Notes under the pieces: generated by a model | Told to the model about the DNA's origin: nothing | Database searches by the model: none | What the model saw: the letters and a program-made list of their open reading frames with translations, nothing else | Source of the DNA: Verrucomicrobiota bacterium | GTDB lineage: Bacteria > Verrucomicrobiota > Verrucomicrobiia > Opitutales > Opitutaceae | Assembly (NCBI GenBank): GCA_019510185.1 | Contig: JAEKKV010000012.1 | Span: 226,463-290,462, forward strand | Direction of reading: 5' to 3' | Length of the DNA: 64,000 bases | Part shown: piece by piece, positions 47,941 through 56,744 of the stretch | How the letters are laid out: the number at the start of each line of letters is the position of its first letter | How positions within the stretch are numbered: the first letter of the stretch is position 1 | Made by a program: the position numbers and the translations under genes

Positions 47941-48546
47941 TTAGCCGCCGATGGCCAGCATGGCCGCGCCGGCGACGGCGATGGCGGCGCCGGCGGTCTG
48001 CGCGACGAGATTCGATTTGCGCGCTGAAAAAAGCCCGAGGCCGACGCCGGCCAGATGCAGCGCCAGCGTCGCGAGCACGAAGCCAACGCCGTAGTCGAGG
48101 CCGGCGGCTCCGGCGGGCAGCTCCGCCCCGTGCGCCAGCCCATGGAAGAAAGCGAAAACCCCGGCGATGGTCATGCTGGCCGCGAGCGGCAGGCGCGCGG
48201 CGGCGGCCACGAGCAATCCGAGCGCCAGCACCGAGGCTGCGATGGCCTGTTCCGCTCCGGAAAAGCCCCAGCCATGATGACCGAGGCCGGCGCCGAGCAC
48301 CATCACGCCGACAAAGGCGGCCGGCACGAGCCAGCGGGCGCGTCCGCCGAGCTGGGCGGCCCAGAGGCCGACCGCGATCATGGCGAGCAGGTGATCCCAG
48401 CCGCTGAAAGGATGGGTGAAGCCGGCATTGAAATCCCAGGTGAGATCATGGCCGTCGTGACCCGGGTGGGCGTGCGCGATCACCGGAAAAATCGCGAGCA
48501 GGGCGACGGCGCGCAGGACGAGGCGGAGGGTGGGCCGGGTTTGCAT
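47941..48546 (-). CDS. hupE: HupE/UreJ-family nickel permease
   Basis: 201 residues from MQTRPTLRLVL, with a signal-like N-terminal helix ending IAHAHPGHDGHD. THPFSGWDHLLAMIAVGLWA is the HupE/UreJ signature (HPxxGxDHLL), and FAFFHGLAHGAELP is the second His motif. Six hydrophobic helices in all. Nickel uptake for urease is inferred from family and location. It is on the opposite strand, so it is regulated separately from the ure operon. Confidence 0.9.
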   Translation of the reverse strand: MQTRPTLRLVLRAVALLAIFPVIAHAHPGHDGHDLTWDFNAGFTHPFSGWDHLLAMIAVGLWAAQLGGRARWLVPAAFVGVMVLGAGLGHHGWGFSGAEQAIAASVLALGLLVAAAARLPLAASMTIAGVFAFFHGLAHGAELPAGAAGLDYGVGFVLATLALHLAGVGLGLFSARKSNLVAQTAGAAIAVAGAAMLAIGG

Positions 48547-48597
48547 GATAAATGGGATGAGCAATTGGTGGGCCAATTTTCGCGGGTGGCAATGGCT

Positions 48598-50463
48598 TCA
48601 GGGCGCGGACACCCGCCAGATTTCGAAGGCCTCGTCGCCGAAGCCCTTGAGCGAAGTGGTTTCGGTGCAAACGTGCGCGGTTTCGGGCAGGCCGGCGAGG
48701 TGGGCGGCGACCTCGGGATCGGCTTGGAGCGCGGAGGACAGGATCAAATCGGTCCCCGTGCACAGGCCGCAAAGGCGGGCGGTGAAATTCACCGTGGTGC
48801 CGAAATAATCGAGGCGGTCGTTCTGGTTGATGACGAGGCAGGGGCCGCAATGCAGGCCGGCTTTCAGCGCGAGCGGCTTCGGCGTGGAGGTTTGCGGGGA
48901 AACTTCCGGCGGGAGTTCGAAATCCTGCGGTCGCGCCAGGTGTTGCTGCGCGCGCAGCATCGCGCGCAGCGCGGGGAGCGGACGCGGGAAAACCGCCATG
49001 ATGGCGTCCCCCATGGTTTTCACGAGCGCGCCGCCCTCGGCGGCGACGGCCGCCTTGAGGATTTCAAAATGCGTCAGCACCCGGCCGAAGGCGGGCGCGT
49101 CGCCGATGTCTTTGTACAGCCGGGTCGAGTTTTTGAGATCGGTGAACACCACGGTGAGCGAACCCACCGAGATCGATTCGCCGCGGCGCAACACTTCGCG
49201 CGAAAACAAATCGCGGAACGTCTGCAGCGAGGTGACCTCGGCGGCGGTCGTGGACTGGTCGCTCCAGGCGACGTGTTCGAGAATGACAGTTTGTTGCGCA
49301 CCGGTGGTGTTCGCAACGGTGAGCCGGCCGGCGGGCGCGACTGAAGGCTCGCCGAGCGGGGAGGCGCCGAGGGCGATGTTCAATTCGGCCGGGGCGGACG
49401 GCTCGACGCGAAACGCCTGTTGTGCCGGTTCGCGCACCGCACGCACGCGGTAACGGCCGGGGTTGAGGGACAACGAGAGTGTGCGCGATTCGGCCGGGGC
49501 TAAAATTTGCTGCGCGACGATGTGCGGCGTCACCTGCGGTCCGCCGACGCAATACGCCACGGTCGGAACCGTCCGGATGGCGGGATTGGGTGTGAAGGTG
49601 ACCTCGACCGACTGGTCGAAATTGGCGGTGAAATCGACCTGGCACGAATCGCAGTGTCCGGCGCCGGACAGGGTGGTGAGGGTGGATTGGCTGGCCTGCG
49701 CGCCGCGGCAATGCGGGCAGATCAGGGTCCAGCCGAAGTCGAGCAGTCCGGCGCGCGTGGCATGCAGGCAGAGTTGCAGAGTCTCGCGCCGGCTTGCACC
49801 CCACTGGTCGGCGAGGGCGTAGGGCCGCATGCGCATGACGGCGAGATCGTCGGCCGCGGCCACGAACGTCGTGAGTTTTTGGACGAGCGGTTCCGATTGG
49901 CTCGCTTGCGCAACGAGGACGCGTCCGGCGGCCTCAAGCCGTCCGCTGCCGCCGTCTGCGAGCCGGGGCGCTTGGGCGAGCTGGGACGCGCGCAGGCCTC
50001 GGGCGGCGAAGGCGTCGTAACGCCGGAGGACGCGTTCGATGATCGTGCGCGAGCGTCGTCCGATGGCGTAGGGAATCGCGAGCCGGCCCAGCAAGCCCGC
50101 GGGTTTTATCCAAAGCTGGTAGCAAAGCGCGGTGCCACCGCCGGGCGCGGGTGCGAGATCACATTGGGTTCGCAGCCGGGCAAACGGGCCGTTGCGATAA
50201 ACGCGATCGACGGAAAACCGCACCGGCTCCAGCCATTCGAAGGCAAGCTCCTCCCATTCGAGAGCGACGCCGGCCACGATTGTTTGAAGCCGGCGGGCGT
50301 TGGTGAGCGGCGCCTGGCTGCCGGTGACGGGCGGGAGGACCGTGACGGACGGAAATCCGCAGTCGCGATTGAAACGATCGGTGTTGGAGACCAGCGGCCA
50401 GAGCGCCTCCGGCGGCGACGTGAATTTCCAATCCCAGCGGTAATGAAAATCGGTGCCGGCCAT
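48598..50463 (-). CDS. Class III adenylate/guanylate cyclase with SRPBCC and zinc-ribbon N-terminal domains
   Basis: 621 residues, no transmembrane segment. Residues about 1-165 look like an SRPBCC/START-type ligand-binding fold (FHYRWDWKFTSPPEALWPLV). The central region has CPHCRG and CDSC, a four-Cys zinc ribbon around residue 260, plus a beta-rich segment. The cyclase domain is at the C-terminus: VVFTDLKNST (first metal Asp), LVKTMGDAIMAVF (second Asp), DYFGTTVNFTARL. The architecture recalls cyclases carrying DUF5939. Cyclic nucleotide identity (cAMP or cGMP) cannot be decided. It precedes nothing obviously regulated; rph lies upstream. Confidence 0.85.
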   Translation of the reverse strand: MAGTDFHYRWDWKFTSPPEALWPLVSNTDRFNRDCGFPSVTVLPPVTGSQAPLTNARRLQTIVAGVALEWEELAFEWLEPVRFSVDRVYRNGPFARLRTQCDLAPAPGGGTALCYQLWIKPAGLLGRLAIPYAIGRRSRTIIERVLRRYDAFAARGLRASQLAQAPRLADGGSGRLEAAGRVLVAQASQSEPLVQKLTTFVAAADDLAVMRMRPYALADQWGASRRETLQLCLHATRAGLLDFGWTLICPHCRGAQASQSTLTTLSGAGHCDSCQVDFTANFDQSVEVTFTPNPAIRTVPTVAYCVGGPQVTPHIVAQQILAPAESRTLSLSLNPGRYRVRAVREPAQQAFRVEPSAPAELNIALGASPLGEPSVAPAGRLTVANTTGAQQTVILEHVAWSDQSTTAAEVTSLQTFRDLFSREVLRRGESISVGSLTVVFTDLKNSTRLYKDIGDAPAFGRVLTHFEILKAAVAAEGGALVKTMGDAIMAVFPRPLPALRAMLRAQQHLARPQDFELPPEVSPQTSTPKPLALKAGLHCGPCLVINQNDRLDYFGTTVNFTARLCGLCTGTDLILSSALQADPEVAAHLAGLPETAHVCTETTSLKGFGDEAFEIWRVSAP

Positions 50464-50473
50464 GCCGCGTCGG

Positions 50474-51226
50474 TTAAAATTTCAGCAGGTGTTTCGTGAG
50501 AAACGCGGTTTGCAGCGCGCTGATTTCCTTGAGCCCTTTTTGGGCGAGGGCGATCAGGCTTTGCAATTGATCATAGGAAAACGTCGCCTCTTCGCCGCAA
50601 CCCTGCACTTCGACAAATTGTCCCTTGCCGGTCATGACGACGTTGAAATCCACCTCGGCGTCCTTGTCCTCCACATAGGGCAGATCGAGGAGTTCACGGC
50701 CTTCGAAAAGGCCCACGCTGACGGCGGCGACGGAGTCGGTCAGCGGATTTTCCGGGATGCGTTTGGCGTCCAGCAGCGTCTGGATGGCGAGGCGCGCGGC
50801 GAGGTAGGCGCCGGTGATCGAGGCGGTACGGGTGCCGCCGTCGGCCTGGAGCACGTCGCAGTCGATCCAGAGCGTGTTTTCGCCAAGCTTTTTGAGATCG
50901 AGCACGGCGCGCAGGGAGCGGCCGATGAGGCGCTGGATTTCCACGGTTCGGCCGTCGAGTTTCCCCCGCGAGATGTCGCGCTGTTTCCGCTCGTGCGTGC
51001 TGTAGGGGAGCAGGGAGTATTCGGCGGTGAGCCAGCCGCCCGGCACGCGCTGCTGCTTCATCCAGGCCGGCACCTTGGGCTCAATGGTGGCGGCGCAGAT
51101 CACGCGCGTGGTTCCGAACGACACGAGGACCGAGCCGGTGGCGTGCGGGGCGATGCCGGCCTCGAAGGAAATGGGGCGGAGCTGGTCGGGCTTGCGGCCG
51201 TCGGAGCGAAGGACAGGGGACGTCAT
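50474..51226 (-). CDS. rph: Ribonuclease PH
   Basis: Phosphorolytic 3' exoribonuclease that trims tRNA and rRNA ends. 250 residues from MTSPVLRSDGRKPDQLRPI. SDGRKPDQLRP, TRVICAATIEPKVPAWMK, GWLTAEYSLLPYST, GRTVEIQRLIGRSLRAV and CDVLQADGGTRTASITGAY are all family blocks. The tail is slightly extended. Divergent from aroB with a 116-nt spacer. Confidence 0.96.
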   Translation of the reverse strand: MTSPVLRSDGRKPDQLRPISFEAGIAPHATGSVLVSFGTTRVICAATIEPKVPAWMKQQRVPGGWLTAEYSLLPYSTHERKQRDISRGKLDGRTVEIQRLIGRSLRAVLDLKKLGENTLWIDCDVLQADGGTRTASITGAYLAARLAIQTLLDAKRIPENPLTDSVAAVSVGLFEGRELLDLPYVEDKDAEVDFNVVMTGKGQFVEVQGCGEEATFSYDQLQSLIALAQKGLKEISALQTAFLTKHLLKF

Positions 51227-51342
51227 GGGGCGCACGGTAGCGGGCGGACGTACGACCGCCACAGCGAAATCACCGGACGTTCGGGAGATAGGTGGAGCGC
51301 CGCGAGATTGACCCGGCCGGCGTGCTCACGTTTAAACCGCCC

Positions 51343-52431
51343 ATGGTCGAAAACCTTACGGTCAACCTTGGCGAGCGCAGTTACCCGATCCACTTCGGGC
51401 GCGATGTGACGTCCGCGGTGCGCGCGCAGGTCGACATCCTCACCGCCGAGGGGCGCAAGCTCGTGTTTGTGACCGACCAGAATTTCGCCCGTTGCCAGAC
51501 CGAAGCCCTGCGCACGATGACCGGCGATCACCCCGTGCTCGTCTTGGAGCCGGGCGAGGAGACCAAATGTCTGGCCGAACTCGGCCGCGTGCTCGATTTC
51601 CTGGCGGAGCATCGCGTGGACCGCGGCGGCGCGCTCTTTGCGGTGGGCGGCGGCGTGATCGGCGACCTGGCCGGTTTCGCGGCGGCGTCCTACCTGCGGG
51701 GCATCGCTTTTTATCAGGTGCCCACGACGTTACTCGCGATGGTGGACAGCTCGGTCGGCGGCAAAACCGGCCTCAATCTCAAGGCGGGTAAAAATCTCGC
51801 GGGCGCCTTTCACCAGCCGCGCGGCGTGTTTATCGGCACGGACCTGCTGGGCACGCTGCCGCCGCGCGAATTCGCCGCCGGCATGGCCGAGGTCATCAAG
51901 ACCGGCCTGCTGGGTGACGCGGATTTGTTCACGCAGCTCGAGCACGCGGCGCTGACCGTAAACCATCCGGCGCTGGCGCCGGTCATCAGGCGTTGTTGCG
52001 CGCTCAAGGCCCGTGTCGTTGAAGCCGACGAGCATGAAACCGCGAAGGAGGGTGGCCGTGCGCTGCTCAATCTCGGACACACCTTCGGTCATGCCATCGA
52101 GCAGGTGACCGGTTACGGCGTCTACTTGCACGGCGAGGCGGTGGCGATCGGCCTCGCGGCGGCGGCGCGACTTTCGCAAAAGCTCGGCCGCATCGACGCG
52201 GCGGCGGTGGCGCGGGTCGAGACGGTCGTGATCGCGCACGTCCTTCCGGTGCGGCTGCGGTCGCCCCTGCCGCTGGCGGCGCTCATGGCGGCGATGGCCC
52301 GCGACAAAAAAGTGCGCGCGGGCACGCTGCGCTTCGTCGTTCTCAACTCTCTTGGCGAAGCCATCACCCAGGGCGGGGTCGCACCGGCTCTGGTCGAGGA
52401 ATCCTTCCGCGAAGTCGGGGCGGCGGACTGA
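51343..52431 (+). CDS. aroB: 3-dehydroquinate synthase
   Basis: Second step of the shikimate pathway; NAD- and metal-dependent. 362 residues from MVENLTVNLGERSYPI. VGGGVIGDLAGFAAASYLRG is the NAD-binding block, VPTTLLAMVDSSVGGKTGLN the substrate block, and LLNLGHTFGHAIEQ the metal-binding His region. Start chosen at the ATG that gives the family N-terminus. It stands at the head of the run of genes toward lpxA. Confidence 0.95.
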   Translation: MVENLTVNLGERSYPIHFGRDVTSAVRAQVDILTAEGRKLVFVTDQNFARCQTEALRTMTGDHPVLVLEPGEETKCLAELGRVLDFLAEHRVDRGGALFAVGGGVIGDLAGFAAASYLRGIAFYQVPTTLLAMVDSSVGGKTGLNLKAGKNLAGAFHQPRGVFIGTDLLGTLPPREFAAGMAEVIKTGLLGDADLFTQLEHAALTVNHPALAPVIRRCCALKARVVEADEHETAKEGGRALLNLGHTFGHAIEQVTGYGVYLHGEAVAIGLAAAARLSQKLGRIDAAAVARVETVVIAHVLPVRLRSPLPLAALMAAMARDKKVRAGTLRFVVLNSLGEAITQGGVAPALVEESFREVGAAD

Positions 52432-52475
52432 TTCTTTAGGGTTTAGATTTTTACGATTTAGAGTTTCCTTCAGTC

Positions 52476-53105
52476 ATGTCCGCCATCGATGAAGGCATTG
52501 TCCGGGAGTATTTTGAGCAAAACGGCTTTCTCGTGCGCCAAGTCCGCAAGTATCAGGTCTCGGCCCGTCGCAAGACCGGGGATGAGGAGATCGACCTGCT
52601 GGTCTACAACCCCTCGTGGCAACGCGGTGCGCGGAAGCCCGACTTCTTTCTTTTTTCCAACGAACTGCCGCTGGTGCATCGCGCCATGATCGCGGTGAAG
52701 GGCTGGCACACCGGCGTGTTCACGCCGAACATGTTGAAGAGCTCGCCGGAGATTTTCCGCTTTCTGGAGGACAATGTCCTGAAAGAGGCCACGCGTTTTT
52801 TTCCGACCGACGCCGGTTCGAACGAGGGTGAGCTCACAAAGATCCTCGTGCTGCCGAGCCTGCCCACCCAGGAACCGTTTCGCACCCAAAGCGTGCAACT
52901 GCTCAAGGAGCGCGGGGTGGACGCGATCATCTCGTTTCGCTCGATGCTGCTCGACCTGATCGAGAAGATCGAAATCAACCGCAACTACGGCAAGAGCGAC
53001 ACTCTCCAGGTCATGCGTATTCTGAAAAATTACGACCTGCTGAAGGACGCGCAGCTCGATCTGTTGTCCGAACGCGCGGCCCCGGTGCGTCGCCCGAAAT
53101 CCTGA
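52476..53105 (+). CDS. Conserved protein of unknown function, possible nuclease-like fold
   Basis: 209 residues, soluble. KTGDEEIDLLVYNPSW (D40) followed by HRAMIAVKGWHTG (K74) resembles the Asp...Lys spacing of PD-(D/E)XK nuclease folds, but the acidic residue before the Lys is replaced by Ala, so catalysis is doubtful. The rest is helical (LLDLIEKIEINRNYG). It ends 5 nt before lpxA and begins 44 nt after aroB. No family recognised. Confidence 0.6.
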   Translation: MSAIDEGIVREYFEQNGFLVRQVRKYQVSARRKTGDEEIDLLVYNPSWQRGARKPDFFLFSNELPLVHRAMIAVKGWHTGVFTPNMLKSSPEIFRFLEDNVLKEATRFFPTDAGSNEGELTKILVLPSLPTQEPFRTQSVQLLKERGVDAIISFRSMLLDLIEKIEINRNYGKSDTLQVMRILKNYDLLKDAQLDLLSERAAPVRRPKS

Positions 53106-53110
53106 TTTTC

Positions 53111-53875
53111 ATGAGCGTTTCCATTCATCCCACCGCGATCATCGAAGAAGGCGTCGTCCTTGGCGACGGCTGCGACATCCAGGCCGGCGCGATCATCCGC
53201 CGGCATTCGGTGCTCGGCGAACGCGTCATGGTTCATTCTTACGCCGTCGTCGGCGGCGACCCGCAGTATCTCAAGTTCGATCCTTCGCAGGTGACGGGCG
53301 TGCGCATCGGCTCCGGGACGGTGATCCGCGAGCATGTGACGGTGAACCGGTCCATTTACGCCGGGCGCGAGACCATCGTGGGCGAGCGCTGTTTTCTGAT
53401 GGCCGGAGCCCATATCGGACACGACTGCGTGGTGGCCGGGGACGTGGTGCTGGCGAATAACACGATGCTTGCCGGACATGTGACGGTGGGCGCCTATACC
53501 TTCGTCGGCGGCGGCGCAGGCGTGCACCAGTTCTGCCGCCTTGGCGAAGGCGTGATGGTGAGCGGCCTCGCCCGCGTGGCGCAGGACGTGCCGCCTTTTG
53601 CGATGATCGCGGAACGCAACGAACTCATCGGCCTGAACCTGGTCGGGCTGAAGCGCCGCGGTTTTTCGCGCGAGGCGATCCGTGAGATCAAAGAGGCGTT
53701 TCGCGCGGTTTATTTCACACCCGGCAACATCCGTGAAATCGCCGCCGCGCGACTGGCGGGCGGCGGCGGGCAAACGGCGGAGGGTCGGCATTTCCTGGAA
53801 TTTTTCAGCGAGGGAAAACGCGGATTCGCCCGCGCGCGCCGCGCCGGGGCGGGCGGGGAAGGCGTCAGTGAGTAG
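53111..53875 (+). CDS. lpxA: UDP-N-acetylglucosamine O-acyltransferase LpxA
   Basis: First step of lipid A synthesis. 254 residues. N-terminal hexapeptide-repeat left-handed beta helix (IHPTAIIEEGVVLGDG onward), the catalytic His probably H104 in AHIGHDCVV, then AGVHQFCRLGEGVMVSGL and DVPPFAMIAERN, ending in a helical C-terminal domain. It supports an LPS-bearing outer membrane. Its stop overlaps the pdxA start by 8 nt. No lpxD/fabZ neighbour. Confidence 0.92.
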   Translation: MSVSIHPTAIIEEGVVLGDGCDIQAGAIIRRHSVLGERVMVHSYAVVGGDPQYLKFDPSQVTGVRIGSGTVIREHVTVNRSIYAGRETIVGERCFLMAGAHIGHDCVVAGDVVLANNTMLAGHVTVGAYTFVGGGAGVHQFCRLGEGVMVSGLARVAQDVPPFAMIAERNELIGLNLVGLKRRGFSREAIREIKEAFRAVYFTPGNIREIAAARLAGGGGQTAEGRHFLEFFSEGKRGFARARRAGAGGEGVSE

Positions 53876-54794
53876 GCTGGCTTTCACCTGCGGGGATCCG
53901 GCCGGCGTCGGTCCCGAGATCATTGCCGGCTGGCTTACGGCGCATCCGGCCGAGGCGGATGATATCACTGTGATCGGTCCGGCGTGCTGGCTGGCGAAGT
54001 TGCCCGCGGGTGGACGGCGCATCGCGGTGGGGCCGGACTATGTCGCCACACCGGGCTTGCCCGACGCCGTCGGCGCGCAGGTGGCGCTGGCCGCGATGGA
54101 GGCGGCGGCGGAAGGCTGTCGCACCGGCGACTGGGAAGGTGTGGTGACCGGGCCGGTGAGCAAGGCCGAGCTGGCGCACGTGGGTTATCCATACCCGGGC
54201 CAGACCGAATTTTTTGCGGCGCGCTGGGGCGGAGAGCCGGTGATGGCGTTTTGCGGCGGCCGTTTGCGGGTGGTCTTGCTCACCTGGCATATTCCTCTGA
54301 CGCGGGTGCCGCGGGAGCTGACCCGGCCGGTTTTCGAACGCACCGTGAGGGCGGCCGATATTCTGGCCCGGGCGGACGGCATCGCCCTGCCGCGCATCGG
54401 CGTCTGCGGGCTCAACCCGCATGCGGGCGAAGGCGGTCTGCTGGGTTCGGAGGAACGCGAGGTGATCAATCCGCTTCTCGACGGACTGCGCGGGGAGTTC
54501 CCCGGACTTTCCCGGGCGGAGCCGGGCGATACGCTGTTCGGCCGGGCGCTGGCCGGCGAATTCGACGTGGTGATCGCGCTTTATCACGACCAGGGACTCG
54601 CGCCGCTCAAAGTGATCGATTTCGACGAGGCGGTGAACGTCACGCTGGGCCTGCCGTTCGTGCGTACGAGTCCCGATCACGGCACCGCCTTCGGCATCGC
54701 GGGCCGGGGGATGGCGCGCGGGACAAGTTTCGCCAACGCCGTCACGGTGGCGCGGCGGCTGACTGGATTTTACCAACGGGGAACGCCGGCATGA
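53868..54794 (+). CDS. pdxA: 4-hydroxythreonine-4-phosphate dehydrogenase
   Basis: Pyridoxal phosphate synthesis, DXP-dependent route. 308 residues from a GTG inside the lpxA stop region (GTGAGTAG). FTCGDPAGVGPEII at the N-terminus, VVTGPVSKAEL, YPGQTEFFA, GLNPHAGEGGLLGSEE and ALYHDQGLAPLKVIDFDEAVN are family motifs with the metal-binding His residues. The frame has an in-frame extension inside lpxA that is its shadow. The next gene starts in its stop codon. Confidence 0.93.
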   Translation: MSRLAFTCGDPAGVGPEIIAGWLTAHPAEADDITVIGPACWLAKLPAGGRRIAVGPDYVATPGLPDAVGAQVALAAMEAAAEGCRTGDWEGVVTGPVSKAELAHVGYPYPGQTEFFAARWGGEPVMAFCGGRLRVVLLTWHIPLTRVPRELTRPVFERTVRAADILARADGIALPRIGVCGLNPHAGEGGLLGSEEREVINPLLDGLRGEFPGLSRAEPGDTLFGRALAGEFDVVIALYHDQGLAPLKVIDFDEAVNVTLGLPFVRTSPDHGTAFGIAGRGMARGTSFANAVTVARRLTGFYQRGTPA

Positions 54795-55486
54795 GGTGGT
54801 TCCTGCGCCTGATAATTCCGGCCGGGCTGGGGCTGGCGATCACAGGGCTCGCAGTGACGGGCAGCGCTTGTTTTACGGCCGCGACGATTTCCTCCTCCAA
54901 GGAAAGCACGGAGAGCATCCACTGGTCGGCGCTGAGGGTGACGCGATGTTATCTGAATGCCGGCAGGGAGATGGTGGTGCTGGCCGAAGGCGGCGTTGCG
55001 GCCAACGACGATTTCAAATCGCTGCCCCGAAAACGGGTCACGATCGCTCTGAAGCTGGGCAAACTGTCCGAAGAGACGAGGCCTCTGCTCGACTCGGCTT
55101 GGGTGTTGCCCTTGAGAACGCTTCAGAAGGGCTGGCCGGACGCCGCGTTTCTGGCGAAGGGAGGCTTCGAAGAAGTGAGTTTTTCCGAGGACAACGAGGC
55201 GGCGACGCCTGCGGCTCCGACGGACGGGCGCAAGGACGCGAGCCCGGCATGCGTGAGGATTACCTATAAAAACCGGATTCCGACAGAATCTTTCCCGGAG
55301 GGACTGGGGTTTGCCCCGCATTTTGCCGTCGCCGATCCGTCCGGCGGCGCGCCGGTCAGGTTTGTCATCGCCGATATCAAGACGCGCCGGCACTTGGGCC
55401 GCTTGCTGCTCCTGCCTCTGGCCATACCGGCGGATCTGATTCTCATCCCCGTCATGGTAGTGGCGGGCGCGACTTCGTCCCTTTAA
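54791..55486 (+). CDS. Membrane-associated or lipoprotein-like protein of unknown function
   Basis: 231 residues; ATG overlaps the pdxA stop as ATGA. The N-terminal hydrophobic segment LRLIIPAGLGLAITGLAVTG is followed by SAC, which could be a degenerate lipobox. The C-terminus has a second hydrophobic segment, LLLLPLAIPADLILIPVMVV, of the kind seen in some small YceK-like lipoproteins. The middle is soluble and charged. Function is unknown; an envelope location is inferred. Confidence 0.65.
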   Translation: MRWFLRLIIPAGLGLAITGLAVTGSACFTAATISSSKESTESIHWSALRVTRCYLNAGREMVVLAEGGVAANDDFKSLPRKRVTIALKLGKLSEETRPLLDSAWVLPLRTLQKGWPDAAFLAKGGFEEVSFSEDNEAATPAAPTDGRKDASPACVRITYKNRIPTESFPEGLGFAPHFAVADPSGGAPVRFVIADIKTRRHLGRLLLLPLAIPADLILIPVMVVAGATSSL

Positions 55487-55536
55487 CACGGCCATACTTG
55501 CATCGGGCGGCATCCCTGATTTCTTGGCCCAAGATG

Positions 55537-55926
55537 ATGTCCGCCACCGAACCCACCTCGCCCGCCAGCGCCCTCCCCGAGGGTGTGCGCGAGGGCAATG
55601 AAAACCTTGTGCGACTTACCGATCCGGCCGGGCACAAGGTGCGCGCGCTCATCGCCCGCGAAAAGCAGGGCGGGTTCTTGCGCATCGCCATCACGGGCGG
55701 CGGTTGCAACGGCCTGAGCTACAAGCTCCGTTTCGTCGCCGAACCGCGCAAGGGGGACATTCTCGTGCGCACGGCGGAGGTTCCGGTGATCGTCGATGCC
55801 AAGACCGCGCTCTATCTCAAGGGAACGGTACTCGATTACTCCAGCAAGCTCATCGCCGGTGGCTTCAAGTTCGCCAATCCCAACGCCAAGGCCAGCTGCT
55901 CCTGCGGGGAAAGCTTTAGCGTATGA
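55537..55926 (+). CDS. IscA/ErpA-type iron-sulfur cluster carrier
   Basis: 129 residues from the second ATG of a pair (55534/55537). AGHKVRALIAREKQGGFLRI leads to GGCNGLSY, and the C-terminal CSCGESF supplies the other two conserved Cys, the A-type carrier triad. Carries or stores Fe-S clusters for delivery to apoproteins. No isc or suf operon surrounds it. Confidence 0.92.
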   Translation: MSATEPTSPASALPEGVREGNENLVRLTDPAGHKVRALIAREKQGGFLRIAITGGGCNGLSYKLRFVAEPRKGDILVRTAEVPVIVDAKTALYLKGTVLDYSSKLIAGGFKFANPNAKASCSCGESFSV

Positions 55927-56056
55927 CCCACGCGGCGATCACCGCGGAAACGCGGGGTTTTTCCGGTCTCCGCCGCCGGGCGCCTACTTCGTGGTTGTCT
56001 TCCCTTGTGGCCTGCACGAAACCTTTTCCCGATCTCTTCCTGAAACCTCCTTATTG

Positions 56057-56731
56057 ATGGCTAATTCGTTCCCCTCCTCGGGCGGCAATCGCTCTGGTTA
56101 TTATCAGCGTCGTAACAACGACCCTTTTGCGCACATCCGTCGCAACTCCCGGATTAAAGAGCCCGAGATCCGTGTCATCAGCCCCGAGGGCAAGCAGCTC
56201 GGCATCATGCAGACCGAGCGCGCGCTGGCTCTCGCGCAGCAGTTCAATCTCGACCTCGTCGAGATGGCCGCGACCGCCAAGCCCCCCGTCTGTCGTATCA
56301 TGGATTTCGGCAAATACGTTTACGAGGAGCAGAAGAAGGCCAGCCACGTGAAGGCCACTTCGACCAAGTTGAAGGAGATCGAGTTCACCCCGCGCATCGC
56401 CGCCGGCGACTTTCTCACCAAGATCCGCCACGCGGAGGAGTTCCTTTCCCACGGCAACAAGGTAAAGCTTCGTCTCAAGTTCCGCGGCCGCGAAATGGCG
56501 CACACCGAGATCGGCTTCGAGCTGATGAAAAGAGCGCTCGCCGAACTCGAAGGCATGGGCCACCCCGACAATCAGGCCAAGCTCATGGGCAAGCAGATCA
56601 ATGTGATGCTCACGCCGCTGCCCACGAACAAGCGGAAGCGCAAGTACACCTTGGAGGCCGACGAACAGGCCATCGACGATACCGGTTCCGACGCCGGTCA
56701 CGACGACGACGAATCGCCGGCCACGGCCTGA
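56057..56731 (+). CDS. infC: Translation initiation factor IF-3
   Basis: 224 residues from MANSFPSSGGNR. RRNSRIKEPEIRVISPEGKQ begins the N-domain, AATAKPPVCRIMDFGKYVYE the linker helix, and KLRLKFRGREMAHTEIGFEL the C-domain. An acidic tail of about 35 residues (DAGHDDDESPATA) is an addition. The start is an ordinary ATG, not the rare ATT-type codon used for autoregulation in enterics. It is not followed by rpmI-rplT, the usual neighbours. Confidence 0.95.
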   Translation: MANSFPSSGGNRSGYYQRRNNDPFAHIRRNSRIKEPEIRVISPEGKQLGIMQTERALALAQQFNLDLVEMAATAKPPVCRIMDFGKYVYEEQKKASHVKATSTKLKEIEFTPRIAAGDFLTKIRHAEEFLSHGNKVKLRLKFRGREMAHTEIGFELMKRALAELEGMGHPDNQAKLMGKQINVMLTPLPTNKRKRKYTLEADEQAIDDTGSDAGHDDDESPATA

Positions 56732-56744
56732 TTCGGTGCGGGTC

